A stretch of DNA of 64,000 bases from Luidia sarsii (taxonomy: Eukaryota; Echinodermata; Asteroidea; Paxillosida; Luidiidae): contig OX465104.1 in assembly GCA_949987565.1 (NCBI GenBank), forward strand, positions 26,549,939-26,613,938. Reading direction: 5' to 3'. A model generated the notes under the pieces. That model was not told the DNA's origin. It was given only the letters and a program-made list of their open reading frames with translations, and made no database searches. A program made the translations under genes and the position numbers. This document shows positions 1 to 26,300 of this stretch, piece by piece (the first letter of the stretch is position 1; each line of letters begins with the position of its first letter).

Positions 1-1237
1 TGCTAGGATCAAAACGTCAGGCCCACTAAATTTTAAGATTAATATATTCCATTTATTACATCATTAACATGTGGAAGTGATGTGGAATTGTTCACTGCCC
101 CTCAAAAGTTATAGCGCACCCACACACAAATCTGCTTCGTGTTTTTTCACCCAATTGTTGATAGTTTACAGAACAGCTGTGATATTTCAAAGTGAAATCT
201 TCAGTTGAAAATTGTGCAGTGGGTGTGCTATAACTTTTGAGGGGCAGTGTACAGATGTAAGTATGGAATGAACAGGGTACACATAGACTAGTATCAGTGA
301 AAGCTGTTTATGCTGTGTTTGCCTGACCTAGTACCTGGGGTAATCATACATTATGGAGTTATTACATGTCAGCTATATATATTACCATGGTACAGTATTA
401 GTAATGCCATTCACTAGGGTAGCCTTCCCTCCATGCCTACCACCCTCTGCCCTGCCATCCCTGGTTCACCTCAGATCCTCATACCTAGTGAGCCTTGGGC
501 TATGGCTACTTCCTAATGTCCAACCAGACAGATTTGCATCTCTTGATCAGGACTTGTTTATTGAGAGGCCTTTTTGCTACTCAACTTACTCTGTCCAGCC
601 GCAACAGATTTCTGGCTGGCGGGTGGAGACAGTTAATTGTGGTAGATTTGCTTTCCTGTCTTGGAGGGCTGTTTGAAGACCCTCATCCTGCAGTGATGAT
701 GTGACACAATTGATTCTTTAAGATTGACTTGCTCATAGACAACCCTTACAGTTCATTCAGACGTTTTGTCTCCTGGTGAACGGTGAATGGTCAATGATTA
801 TCAGGTTTTGATTGATTCATTTTCCAATCCAAAGGACACTTTTCAGGTTGATTTCGCTGAAACTGATTTTACCCCTGAGATGAAATAATAGAATCAGAGA
901 TATCATCTACTCTATTTGATCACTCGTGGAATATACATGTATGACTGGGTAATTGCACCAGTTTGAAATTATCCTGACGTTTCAATCCTAGGAGACCCTT
1001 CATCAAAGACCTCTTTCCTTTGAGAAAGGTCCTGCTAGGACCCAAACATCAGGCCCTCTGCGTTTGGGACATTGGCATTTTTGGCATTTTAGTCCGTATG
1101 CAGTTTGCATCATTTGTGTATTCTACTTTCCCATCTGAATCACCTTTCTCTGTGAAAGATTTGTAGTGATTTGTTGTAGACTCAGATCATAATTGTTTTC
1201 AACTCCCTTTCTCGCGTCTATTCCTTTGTCATTGTAG
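1..1237. other. SMURF intron (5' part outside window) with repeats
   Basis: No exon could be supported here; a GWE-type WW motif or C2 sequence was looked for and not seen. A fragment of the GCCTGACGTTTCGATCC repeat lies at 1-46 and a diverged copy at about 971-1060. Positions 105-250 hold an inverted repeat: gcccctcaaaagttatagc near 98 matches gctataacttttgagggg near 227. Confidence 0.6.
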
Positions 1238-14936
<13,699 letters not shown>

Positions 14937-17030
14937 AAATGCTGGAAGGATGAATGTAAGATGGCCTGCATTGCTGAGGATACTGTGTCAAGGAGGTTCA
15001 GAAAAGCATCTACATGGCTCAGTTTACTGATGGATTGATGAATGGTGGTATTCTGGTGTACGTGATGAATGGTGGTATTCTGGTGTACGGTCTGAGCATC
15101 GCCATAGCAACCAGAGCGTGAAGGTTACAGATCCACAAATAGACCGCAATGTGCAGGGTCATCCCATCTTCCAGGAGAATGCTTGCAATGACAAGAACCT
15201 TCAAGCTAGAACACCCCTTGTCCCACTCAAACATTGGCTAAAAACAGTATGCGATCCTATGGCCCATGCTACCCTCAACAATTTCTACTTTTGAGAGCTG
15301 TAAATGGCCATCAGTGAAAATAATTTTGTATTTATTTATTGGACTTTGTATTTATTTGTAAAATAGTTCAGTGGCTGCTCGGTGGGGTAAACTTTTTGGC
15401 AAGTTGGTTTTCCATGACAACAAGGGTACGGCGTTATGGACCTGAAGTTTGTATGTATATACATGTAAAAAAGGAAAACATGTTCATGTCAAGTTATATC
15501 CGATGACATAGTGACAGAAATACCAATCACATGTCTAACACCAGAAAAGTGCATGATTGTAAGTTTGGATTGCAGTATTGTATGATTGCGATGACTGCTG
15601 ATATTTTTGTCTGTTTCTTGGCCTTGTACTGTTATGTAACAAATTCAAGAAGGATGGAACATTGATGTCTGATGTTCAATCAAATCATGCTAGTCCTTGT
15701 CTCACCAACAATTGATTGAATTATGTACTTGCAATAAGAGTGGTTTGTTTTTCTGTTGATATCAGGAGATCTTTTACAGATTCAAGCACCTCCATGAAAA
15801 ATCAGATCTACTGAATGCCGTCATTACTTTCTTTTCACAGGCATTTGGCTGTGAACAGTGTCCATTGGTTTTACATTGATTGCATTTAGTGGTACAGCAT
15901 ACCCCAGTAGGTATTGTGTATTCAGGGCATTTATGAAGAGTCCCCTGACCCTGGTAGAGTAAACACATTAGAGTTACCGGCTCTTTTCAGAGCCACACTC
16001 TGTCTCAAAAGAGATGTGTTACATGGTGTCACTGCAAACCTTCCACTTGGTACTTCCACCATGCAAACCTTCAAATCATGTGCAGGTCCTTGATTCTATA
16101 GCTGACATCCATGTAGTGATTGATTTATGAGATGGCTGCTAGATGCCTATACAGTCATACGTACACTATTCAGAAAGCTTGAACTTGAACTTACTGGGCC
16201 AATGTGTGTATTTTGTGTTCTTTTTGTATGCAGTTCTGCTGCATTTGCTTCCTTGTATTTGGTTTTATTTTGTTTTTGATCCAGAGCAATGTTCATGTAG
16301 GGATTAGGGTGGATGGTTATTACCGCTTAGATTTAGGCTTTTCATTCAGTAGGGAATAAACCTAACATACAGGGTGAAATATAGGCCTTCAATCCATTTA
16401 TTCTATACAGAAATCTTACCTAGTATCCAGTACTGGAGAGAAAACAGCGGACCACTTGTGTTTATTAATAAGGCTGAAAACATTGTCTTTGTAAGTTGTT
16501 GATAAAGATATGATTAATTCCAGAAGTTTCCCCCAGAGCAGACAAGAAAAGAAACAATCAAGAATGTGTGATTCCATGTTTTAGATTTTACCAAGTTTTT
16601 AAATGTTACAGGGATTTTTGCATCATAAAGACTTTAAGGGCAAGTACCAGCACAGTATATTGGATATTTTTTTTATTGGAAAACCACTTATAAACCTCTT
16701 TTTTTTCAGCGCCTTAACAATTGTTCACTCCTCCAGTACAGCAGGCATGAGTACAGCATCATGTTAGACTTAGAAATTATTAATTTGGGAAATTCTCTGC
16801 CTATAAAATTCAGGGAGATACCTAGAGACCTATCTCTGATGGTACTTAATGGTCCTGACCTAACCTGACTGCAATCCCTTGCAATACTTACGTTCTAATT
16901 GTAAGAGATTCAATTCTATTTTGAAGTACTTACACAGTATATAAAGGGCTAAAATACTTGTGTTTTTTCCCCTCATAAATGATAAGTTGCCTTCAGTTGG
17001 AAAAATGCTTCTGGCAAAGTCTAGTTAACT
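14937..17030 (+). other. Probable SMURF 3' UTR and downstream DNA
   Basis: No coding exon seen. A 26-base segment gatgaatggtggtattctgg is duplicated at 15037-15089. A family B half-element lies at 15962-16075. A possible AATAAA poly(A) signal is at 16355-16360 and another at 19081-19086; which one is used cannot be told. Confidence 0.5.
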
Positions 17031-17052
17031 ATTTGGGAAGGCCACCACCTTA

Positions 17053-17845
17053 TGGCTTAATAGCTCAGACAGTAAGAGTGCTGGTTCTCAAACCAGTGTT
17101 CTCGGGTTCAAGTCCTGGTCCAGTCAAAGTTTTCTTTGGCATTTTTCCTAAGGGCTTGATAGCTCAGACAGTAAGAGTGCTGGTTCTCAAACCAGAGTTC
17201 TCGGGTTCAAGTCCTGGTCCTGTCAAAGTTTTCTTTGCCATTTTTCCTAAGGGCTGGATAGCTCAGACAGTAAGAGTGCTGGTTCTCAAACCAGTGTTCT
17301 CGGGTTCAAGTCCTGGTCCAGTCAAAGTTTTCTTTGCCATTTTTCCTAAGGGCTTGATAGCTCAGACAGTAAGAGTGCTGGTTCTCAAACCAGAGTTCTC
17401 GGGTTCAAGTCCTGGTCCTGTCAAAGTTTTCTTTGCCATTTTTCCTAAGGGCTGGATAGCTCAGACAGTAAGAGTGCTGGTTCTCAAACCAGAGTTCTCA
17501 GGTTCAAGTCCTGGTCCAGTCAAAGTTTTCTTTGCCATTTTTCCTAAGGGCTTGATAGCTTAGAGAGTAAGAGTGCTGGTTCTCAAACCAGAGTTCTCGG
17601 GTTCAATTCCTGGTCCAGTCAAAGTTTTCTTTGCTATTTTTCCTAAGGGCTTAATAGCTCAGACAGTAAGAGTGCTGGTTCTCAAACCAGAGTTCTCAGG
17701 TTCAAGTCCTGGTCCAGTCAAAGTTTTCTTTGCCATTTTTCCTAAGGGCTTGATAGCTCAGACAGTAAGAGTGCTGGTTCGCAAACCAGAGTTCTCAGGT
17801 TCAAGTCCTGGTCCAGTCAAAGTTTTCTTTGCCATTTTTCAAAAT
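17053..17845 (+). repeat. Tandem array of eight 99-bp tRNA-like units
   Basis: Unit starts at 17053, 17152, 17251, 17350, 17449, 17548, 17647 and 17746, an exact 99-base period. Each holds ggcttgatagctcagacagt (box A-like), ctggttctcaaaccag (anticodon arm with a 6-base loop) and gggttcaagtcctgg (box B), then caaagttttctttgcc. The short loop and weak acceptor pairing argue against functional tRNAs. The period, divisible by three, gives a spurious 194-residue frame. Confidence 0.9.
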
Positions 17846-18391
17846 TGATGAAGGTTTCCCACACCATCCCTCACAAATGGATAGCTCTAGGTTCAGGAAG
17901 TAAACATAACATTTCAGGAACTTATGGCCAAGGGTGTACACATTATCTGAAATATACAGAACCCCTGGTGCTTTGTAATCATCTGTTTATACATCATCTA
18001 ACCTCACAGCTGAGCAGAAATCCTAAGATATCTCCGTGAATTAGTCCTTCATTTAGTTGCTGTTCCTGGGGGTGTTGTGACCAAATCTTTTAGTTTTTTT
18101 GCCAAGATCCTCACCGCCTTGGTGTAAAATGACACCCGACGTAGAAGCCAAGTTGAAAGGAGGAACATTTGTCACTTTTCACAAACCAGTGTGGTCCAAC
18201 TGCTGAATGGCTTGGCTGCTGGTTGCACATGTTTTGTCCATGTATCCCATTTAAGAACAGTATTTGCCGTCTTGTCAATGAAGGTCCTGTTCATTGAGAT
18301 TTTGTTTTGCCAAATGATTGGTTAGGTGTTGAGTTGCAAGACCCTATGTTTAGCACACAATGTGACGTGTTGATGTTGTTTTCTGTTTCAG

Positions 18392-18440
18392 ATTTTAAGT
18401 CCAAAACCTACCTTGACAAAAGTTATATAAGAAGTCGGAG
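18392..18440 (+). other. Candidate orphan exon
   Basis: A good acceptor (ttttctgtttcag) and donor (gtaaat) bracket 49 bases, and one frame is open (FKSKTYLDKSYIRSR). No adjoining exon was found. It may be an alternative 3' exon or chance. Confidence 0.2.
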
Positions 18441-18571
18441 GTAAATATATATTGTTTGATTAAAAAACACCTGTTTACTCTTTAAGCCATTAATACTTAT
18501 CAAAGACAACTAATATCGTAACTTGAACTGTCCAATTGCATATAAGTTAATTTGAATATATCAAAAATTAG

Positions 18572-18658
18572 GAGGGTCTGACATTTGAATCCTAGCAGGA
18601 CCTTTCTTAAAGGTAGAAAAAAGGTCCTGCTAGGATCGAAACATCAGGCCCAACTGAT
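18572..18658. repeat. Foldback repeat, family A
   Basis: Left arm gggtctgacatttgaatcct, right arm aggatcgaaacatcaggccc. Confidence 0.75.
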
Positions 18659-19080
18659 TTTGGGTATTTGTATTTTGGGCATTTTTGTCAGTAAATGTTT
18701 GCATATTACTCTTTAATTTGAACATCTCAACAAAACCCATTACTGGTTTTGATGCTTGAACACAATTTATCCAAAGAAATTTATCCCGTTATGACTGGTT
18801 GGGTACCCTGTCTAAATGTCCTTTCAATTAATTCATAAAACAATCAGGTCACTCGTTAATGACCTGTTGATTGTTTTATTTGTTTTGTATATGAAAATAA
18901 GATAAGGCAATGCAATGTGTATAAACCTTCAGTTATACTTGAGAAATTTTCATCATGTAAAAAGTTCATTGCAATCCCATACACAATTTCGTTAAGCCAT
19001 ACAAGACAGGAGGAATGTGTTACCCTGGGTATAAAGAAAAGACTGTTGTACTGTTAAGTTGGTAAGACCATTGTGTGTGA

Positions 19081-19086
19081 AATAAA
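19081..19086 (+). terminator. Candidate poly(A) signal AATAAA
   Basis: AATAAA followed about 20 bases later by the GT/T-rich tgtcctgtttattttgt. It could end a long SMURF 3' UTR, or belong to nothing transcribed. Confidence 0.35.
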
Positions 19087-19266
19087 CTTTCATATGTAAC
19101 AATGTCCTGTTTATTTTGTAAAGTATTATAATGTTCAGTTATTTTCTTTGCAAGTCATTGGCTTATATCAAGTACTAGGCTCCTATCAATCAGGTACAAG
19201 TACATCGATGCTTTAGTAAAATTTTTGGATGTCGAGTTCCAAGTATTTTGTAACCAGAGTGATTGA

Positions 19267-20205
19267 ACCAGTTTGAGTACGAGTACTTGAGTAGTTCTTC
19301 AGTTTGAGTACCGAGTACTTGAGTAGTTCTTCAGTTTGAGTACGAGTACTTGAGTAGTTCTTCAGTTTGAGTACCGAGTACTTGAGAAGTTCTTCAGTTT
19401 GAGTACGAGTACTTGAGTAGTTCTTCAGTTTGAGTACCGAGTACTTGAGTAGTTCTTCAGTTTGAGTATGAGTACTTGAGTGGTTCTTCAGTTTGAGTAC
19501 GAGTACTTGAGTACTTCTTCAGTTTGAGTACGAGTACTTGAGTACTTCTTCAGTTTGAGTACCGAGTGCTTGAGTAGTTCTTCAGTTTGAGTACGAGTAC
19601 TTGAGTAGTTCTTCAGTTTGAGTACCGAGTACTTGAGTAGTTCTTCAGTTTGAGTACGAGTACTTGAGTAGTTCTTCAGTTTGAGTACCGAGTACTTGAG
19701 TAGTTCTTCAGTTTGAGTATGAGTACTTGAGTGGTTCTTCAGTTTGAGTACGAGTACTTGAGTACTTCTTCAGTTTGAGTACGAGTACTTGAGTACTTCT
19801 TCAGTTTGAGTACCGAGTACTTGAGTAGTTCTTCAGTTTGAGTACGAGTACTTGAGTAGTTCTTCAGTTTGAGTACGAGTACTTGAGTAGTTCTTCAGTT
19901 TGAGTACCGAGTACTTGAGTAGTTCTTCAGTTTAAGTACGAGTACTTGAGTAGTTCTTCAGTTTGAGTACCGAGTACTTGAGTAGTTCTTCAGTTTGAGT
20001 ACCGAGTACTTGAGTAGTTCTTCAGTTTGAGTACGAGTACTTGAGTAGTTCTTCAGTTTGAGTACCGAGTACTTGAGTAGTTCTTCAGTTTGAGTACGAG
20101 TACTTGAGTAGTTCTTCAGTTTGAGTACCGAGTACTTGAGTAGTTCTTCAGTTTGAGTACGAGTACTTGAGTAGTTCTTCAGTTTGAGTACGAGTACAAG
20201 TACGA
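19267..20205. repeat. 31/32-bp satellite array, about 30 copies
   Basis: Unit gagtacgagtacttgagtag plus ttcttcagttt; 31-base (gagtacgag) and 32-base (gagtaccgag) forms alternate. A larger block from about 19320 recurs near 19560, indicating higher-order duplication. It lies between the convergent SMURF and SLC35A genes. Confidence 0.92.
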
Positions 20206-23139
20206 TTACTCTGAAAATGGTACTTGGGTACTGCCAAAGATACTAGTATCTTTGGTAGTACTGACTACAAGTATTACAACACTTTGCTAGAATCTTGGAC
20301 TGTGTCAACCTATGCTGGTTTTATTCCACAGCTTTTCTGTCTCCCTTCAGTTATTGATCCTTTTTAAACATGGTCCTAATGGTCCCCTCTGTACATGTAG
20401 ATGGATAGGACATCATTGTATAATCACATGTTAGGTGGCAGCTCCACAAAGGGGCACATAATACTATGGTGAATTGGTTCAAATCTTGGTGTGTACCGTG
20501 TATAAGTTGGGAACAGGTCTATTTCAAATTATCATATCATTGCCATCATTGTTTATAATCCAATACATATGTGGAGTATAAGATTTTGACATTGATGCTA
20601 AGCCAGAGTACAGGCATATTTTGGAAACTTTTTCAGATTCTTTTTCAGTGAACAGTTCTACTTACGGCATGGATCATCATCAGTTGTGGTGACATCATCA
20701 TGACATCATCAGGTGTGTAGACTTAAGTGTTGTGATTTGTACGAGTGCTTACTTGGTATTTCTTCCTACTTGTCTGACTTACTGTACTCACTCTATATCA
20801 ACCAGGCAGAGTTTGACTGATCCTCTGATGATAAACTTGATATGATAACTGTCTATTCTGACTGGGTCCAAATCTTTCGGAGACAAATCATTCTCTAAAC
20901 TTTGTCCCAAACTGTGGAACTCTTTCCTCATTAGCAGGGATTCTTTCTTGTCATTATTTTCCGGAAACAACTCGGAACCATTTTTTGTTTACTCATAACC
21001 CCCTGTGTTTTTTCTTTTTGTTCGTTTCAATATTGTGTACAGTGCTTTGATCTTTTTGTAAAGTTGATTTATAAACACATTATTTATTCTTAACTCTTAA
21101 AATGTCACTTGAATACCAAAACAAAGCGTACATCAAAGATCGGTTGTACAGGTAACTGTATTTATTTCAAGGATTTGTTTAGTGCACTATTTACAGTGTT
21201 TAGGGGGCCATGCATGTATATTACACATTTACACTCCCAACATCTAAGTCCTACATAAATGTAAATATACAAGCCCTGTTGTAAGTTAGTCAATTAAATA
21301 ATCCTTAAGTACCAAGTTACCAACAAAATAATACACACAAAGAACTACAAATCCTGTTATACACTTAAATTTCACAAGGTACACACGACTGACCATCCAT
21401 TGCTGGCTCTGAATAAACATTCAACTAAACTGGGCAGCGGCCATGTTTGTTTTGTTAAAACAAAATGTAAATCTTAATGAAGCTGCTCATTAACTTAAAT
21501 AAGTCTGGTGAGAGGTTGAAACACATTGAAATGTTTACACAAGTTTTGTACAAAAACAAAAACAAATGATAGTTGCATGTTAGTCCTACATGTAGCTGAA
21601 ACATGTTCAGGTACACGTAGTAATGCCTTGCATGCGACTACCAAAACTAAAACAAAAAAGGGGAAAAATCTTTTCAAAAAAAATAAAATGGTTAATCACG
21701 ATCAGCATTGCATGGGATGGACCAGTTATTTATAGAGTGTATGTAACAAACATCTCGAATACTATTCACTAAATGAACATTTCTGTCATTACACTTTGAT
21801 GCAAACAAATAAGTTGTAACCTCTTACTCTCTCTACATTCTCTGACACGTCTTGCCTTAAGAAGAAATGGAGAAAGAAAAGTACAGCGTGATGCACAAAA
21901 ATAAATCATATGGCCAGATATATACTCCGGTGGTCATTTCTTGTGTGCTCCTAGCAATAAAAGGAAAAGTATTCTGCTTCTCAATTCAAGATAGATTCAA
22001 AATCATGATGAGATTATAACAAACAAAAGATAATGATGAACTGTATACTATTATAACTACATCTTAATTGTATATGTGGGGGTTAATTTTTAGTATATGA
22101 AGGTGATTACTCTTGAAATACTTGCACTTATACCAAAGTGTATGTTATTGTTTGGTCAATATTCTAGTTGCTGAATTCCCACAGAAAACAGCTCATTTGG
22201 TATGCACCAATCATTACTGAGTTTCTATAATCAGACATATGGCTTTGGGACAACAGCTGGATGAGGTCAGGCCAGATTTCAACAAGTCAGTTTCAATTGG
22301 TATCATTGTATCTCTGTGCTGCACTACACCATTCACACGCTCAGAGTGATGTTAGCTCACCTGATGTTAGCTAATAGTTCAATGGTATCTTACATGTAAT
22401 ATAAATACAAAATCAAATGTATCAAATGGATGGGCACCAAAGATAGATCTATGCTTAGTTAACGCACACATTCTTCCTAACATTCTTTGCATCAACCACT
22501 GTGCAGAAATCCATTCAGATGGGAATCGTGTAATTGTAATTGGTTTAGAAAATTGTAGGCGGGCTTTATGATTATGTAGAAAAGAACCAAGCTTGGTTGA
22601 AACTGTATAAGCAAATAGCTACATAGAATTGACCTCTTACAGTTGCGACCTTATCCTCAAAGTACTGTACCATTGCTGCATACAAACAGCCACATATGGC
22701 ACCGAGTTGCTGTGTATGACCAAGGCAGACCAGGAGCCAATTTCATAGAGCCGCTTAAGCGTGAAAATCTTCTAAGCGTGAAATTTCTTCCCCGTTTAAA
22801 CAGGAGTACAAAGCACATTACGATGCGATGTCAAATGCATCTGACCTGTTCTTTACTCCGCATGAAACACAGGTGAAGTTTGGCTTGGCAAAGTTGTCTT
22901 GTGAATCATGACATTCTGTGCTTCAGCAGATTTTGGTGCTTAAGCCGCTCTATGAAATCGACCCCAGGTTCTAAACAGTTATGTTAATTTCCTGTAGCTC
23001 TTCTCAAATGTGCATCCATTTAGTCTTTGGTGTGTAGTGGAAGGACCAGGTAAGAATAAGTTGCTTCTAAAGCAAGGACAACTCAAAGAAGCAAACATTC
23101 TTGGTTCATGGGTATAACTTGACCACCACATTATTGCAC
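20206..23139 (-). other. Intergenic DNA and probable SLC35A 3' UTR
   Basis: No coding exon seen. A short palindrome (gccaaagatactagtatctttggt) lies at about 20234-20257. On the - strand AATAAA-type signals occur at 21161-21166 and 21083-21088 and could end a transporter 3' UTR of about 2 kb. Confidence 0.4.
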
Positions 23140-23384
23140 TTAGACAGTCTCCTTGGGTTGTGCTAGGGGTTTGGGGGCTGCAGGCTTGGGTAGACTATAC
23201 AGATAGACTGCTGAGACCACACAGCCTGTGCCCATAACAAACAGCAGTCCAAATGTCTTGTGAAAGATGACGAATGACCCAAAGGCAGCAAGAATGATAG
23301 AGATGGCGGTGGAAAAGCCCTTGATGATATTATCCGTGTACTTGACCACAACCGAGGTGTACAGTCCGCCAACACTAGCCATAG
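23140..23384 (-). CDS. SLC35A exon 5: C-terminus and stop
   Basis: Acceptor tttctcaccag. Encodes MASVGGLYTSVVVKYTDN, two hydrophobic segments and the tail YLYSLPKPAAPKPLAQPKET plus Val; TAA at 23142-23140. Confidence 0.94.
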
Positions 23385-26300
23385 CTGGTGAGAAACAAAG
23401 GATAACAATTGGGTGAAATCATTGGTTATGAATTATTTGAACTTGCAAAGACATTATTTTTGTGGGTTGGGACTTGAATCTGAGACTTCTGGCTTAAAGG
23501 CCCAATACAACATTGGGAAGATCAAAGATTTCCTTCACAGATTTCCTTCTAATTTACAGTTTGTAGATGGTCATGATAGAATCCTCATGTTGAAATCTTA
23601 CGGTCTGGGATGCTGTACTTCCCTAGAAATCTTCACTCAAACTTTGACAAATAGTTTATTACTTGCAAGTCAAAAACTATTTCTTACACTACAGAATGGT
23701 GCAAAAACCGTGACGGTTTTGTACCATTTTCTGCTTTCTCAGATCACCATTTGAGCTAAAACCTTCGCAGGATTGCTGTTTTGGGATGTTTAATGGTTTA
23801 ACACACAAACTGTGGCAATCGTTTGACCTTTACCAATATTGTATAGGGCCTTTAATGCTCTTACTACCCGAGATATGGAAACCCTTAAATGGTGGCCTTC
23901 CGAAATTGTCAAATATCTTTTTGCATGCTGGGTTTGCACGTTAGAAGCATTTAACCATTAACTGCTGTATATATCTCCAGGGATGATTGGCCATCATGTT
24001 AGATTCAGAGAGTACAATAGCTGACTAAAGCCGCACTGGACTTAAAATGGGTAAACTAACCGAGCAAATGGGTAGATTGACCATTTTAAGTCCAGTGCGG
24101 ACAGCCCAGGAAATTTTTCTCCCAGGTAACTTACCCGACTCCAGTGGGTAGTTTAACCGACCAACTTCTGCCCGGTTAAATTGACCAGGTCAGTTTAACC
24201 GAGTCGATAAGTCCAATCCGGACACGACGTCTCGGTAAAGGACTCGGTAACAAAACACATCCGGCGCCCCGCACGTTACGTTACTGTATGCAAGACTCGT
24301 GCGGGCGCAGGGTAACAACGAGTCGGTTAGTTTTACCGATCATCTCGGTTAGTTTACCCGAGTCGAAAAGTCCAAGTGCGAACGCCGGGAAGATTTACCC
24401 ATTGGAATGTTACCCACGGGCTCGGTAAAAAATAAGTCCAGTGCGGACACGGCTTAAGCACACTAGAAGACCTGCTACACTTACCTACTACTAGCCAGAC
24501 TAAGGAATCGTAGCCATGTAGGAATCCCCTTTCTAAGACAACTTGCCCGTCGGTGGAGAACACAGCTACCAGGCTGCTGATAATGCCAAATGTGTACATC
24601 TGTACGTTGCGTATCCATAGTGACGTGTTGGTGCCTTTTAATACTTTCTCAAAATAAACACCTGTGGACCGTGATAAAAGGGAAAAGCAATGTTTTCATT
24701 AAATTAGAGATTTTAATCACTGACTAAACATGATTACTGCAGTGATTGTCAAACAAAAGAGACCCGGTGTTTTAGCTTTTTTGAATTTGAAACTGTGAAT
24801 GTTTTAATCTAGAAAATTATGTGTTCCCTGAATATTGCAAAGATGAACATTTAATGTAATGTCTTTGTTCAAGTGGCATATGAGTTGCTTTACAGACTCT
24901 ACAGACAACGGCGGCGTTTTTCAACAACACACGCATATGCACAAGTGAGAGAGTTGCTTCAAGTGGTCACTGACCTGCAAAGCCCGAGCACAGACAGGAG
25001 ATGAGGATGCAGACCAGACCCACGGGGTAGTTGTAGTGGTCCTTCACCTGAGCACCTGTAGCCGACTCCACCTGCACCATAGCCACGCCCAGAAAGAGAA
25101 GAATAATGGAAAACCACTGCAGTCTGGACAGGCTCTTGCTCAGCATTAGCACCATGAACATAGCTGTGGTGATCACCTTCATCTGGTACGAGACCTGAGG
25201 GTGAAACCAAGGAATGAAGACAATATCAATGTAGGTTCAAATGGAAGAATTCATGCAAACAAACTGATATTTCAAGCCAGAGATCTGTGCTTGCAATGTT
25301 TAGTCCCAGTCTAGTCAAATTTTGTACTAATTGGGATTTTTTTTTCAGTACCCGACGGCTTTTGTTATATCCCCGAGTAGGCTATAGAATAGGGTCACGA
25401 AAACTATCATTTTGAACATTTTTCCTTGCATTCCAGAACTACACAGATGTGTTTTCTTGTCTTTTTTACGAGTTGATGCATGTTTTAAAAAAAATACAGC
25501 ACGGCATATTATGTGAATACGTAACATGTACTGTACGTGAATGCAACATTCTAACGTTCCCCAACCTCACGAAATCCAACACCAGGTTTGGTTGGAATTT
25601 GTTGGATTAGGTACCCAAGGATAGCAGACTGCTGCTTAATTTCGTTGGAGTTTGTTGGATTAGGTACCAATGGCCCAGGGAGACACTGTTGGAGTTTGTT
25701 GGATTAGGTACCAATGGCCCAGGGAGACACTGTTGGAGTTTGTTGGATTAGGTACCAATGGCCCAGGGAGACACTGTTGGAGTTTGTTGGATTAGGTACC
25801 AATGGCCCAGGGAGACACTGTTGGAGTTTGTTGGATTAGGTACCAATGGCCCAGGGAGACACTGTTGGAGTTTGTTGGATTAGGTACCAATGGCCCAGGG
25901 AGACACTGTTGGAGTTTGTTGGGTTAGGTACCAATGGTCAGTACACTCAACACCTGACCAGAACATGCCATAGCAGACACATTGTGGCATTTTGTTGGGT
26001 TGGGGACAAACTCCCTGTAGTCATGCAACAATGCATAATACACATCTGTACCCAACCTAACCAAATCCAACACATGCAGACTGTTGGATTCTGTGAGGTT
26101 AGGTACCAATGGGTTCCTAATTTCTGCCCAAATGTTGGATGTTGTTGGGTTAGGTATGCTTCCTAGTGAAAGAGCCAGTGATTTGGTATGTTGCCTGGTT
26201 TAACCTTGAAGTCTGACATACCTGATAAGTAGCGGCATCTAGATTTGAGAGTGCAACAAAGGCCAAGTTATTTTGGATGGCATAGATGATGGATGGCACA

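Noticed and set aside
353..704. + strand frames of 107 and 69 codons upstream of SMURF window exon 1
   Set aside because: No C2 or WW motif, no suitable splice borders, and no match to the SMURF linker.
16979..17848. A 194-codon open frame and possible tRNA gene cluster
   Set aside because: The frame is a by-product of the 99-bp period. The tRNA-like units have a six-base anticodon loop and poor acceptor pairing, and match dispersed SINEs.
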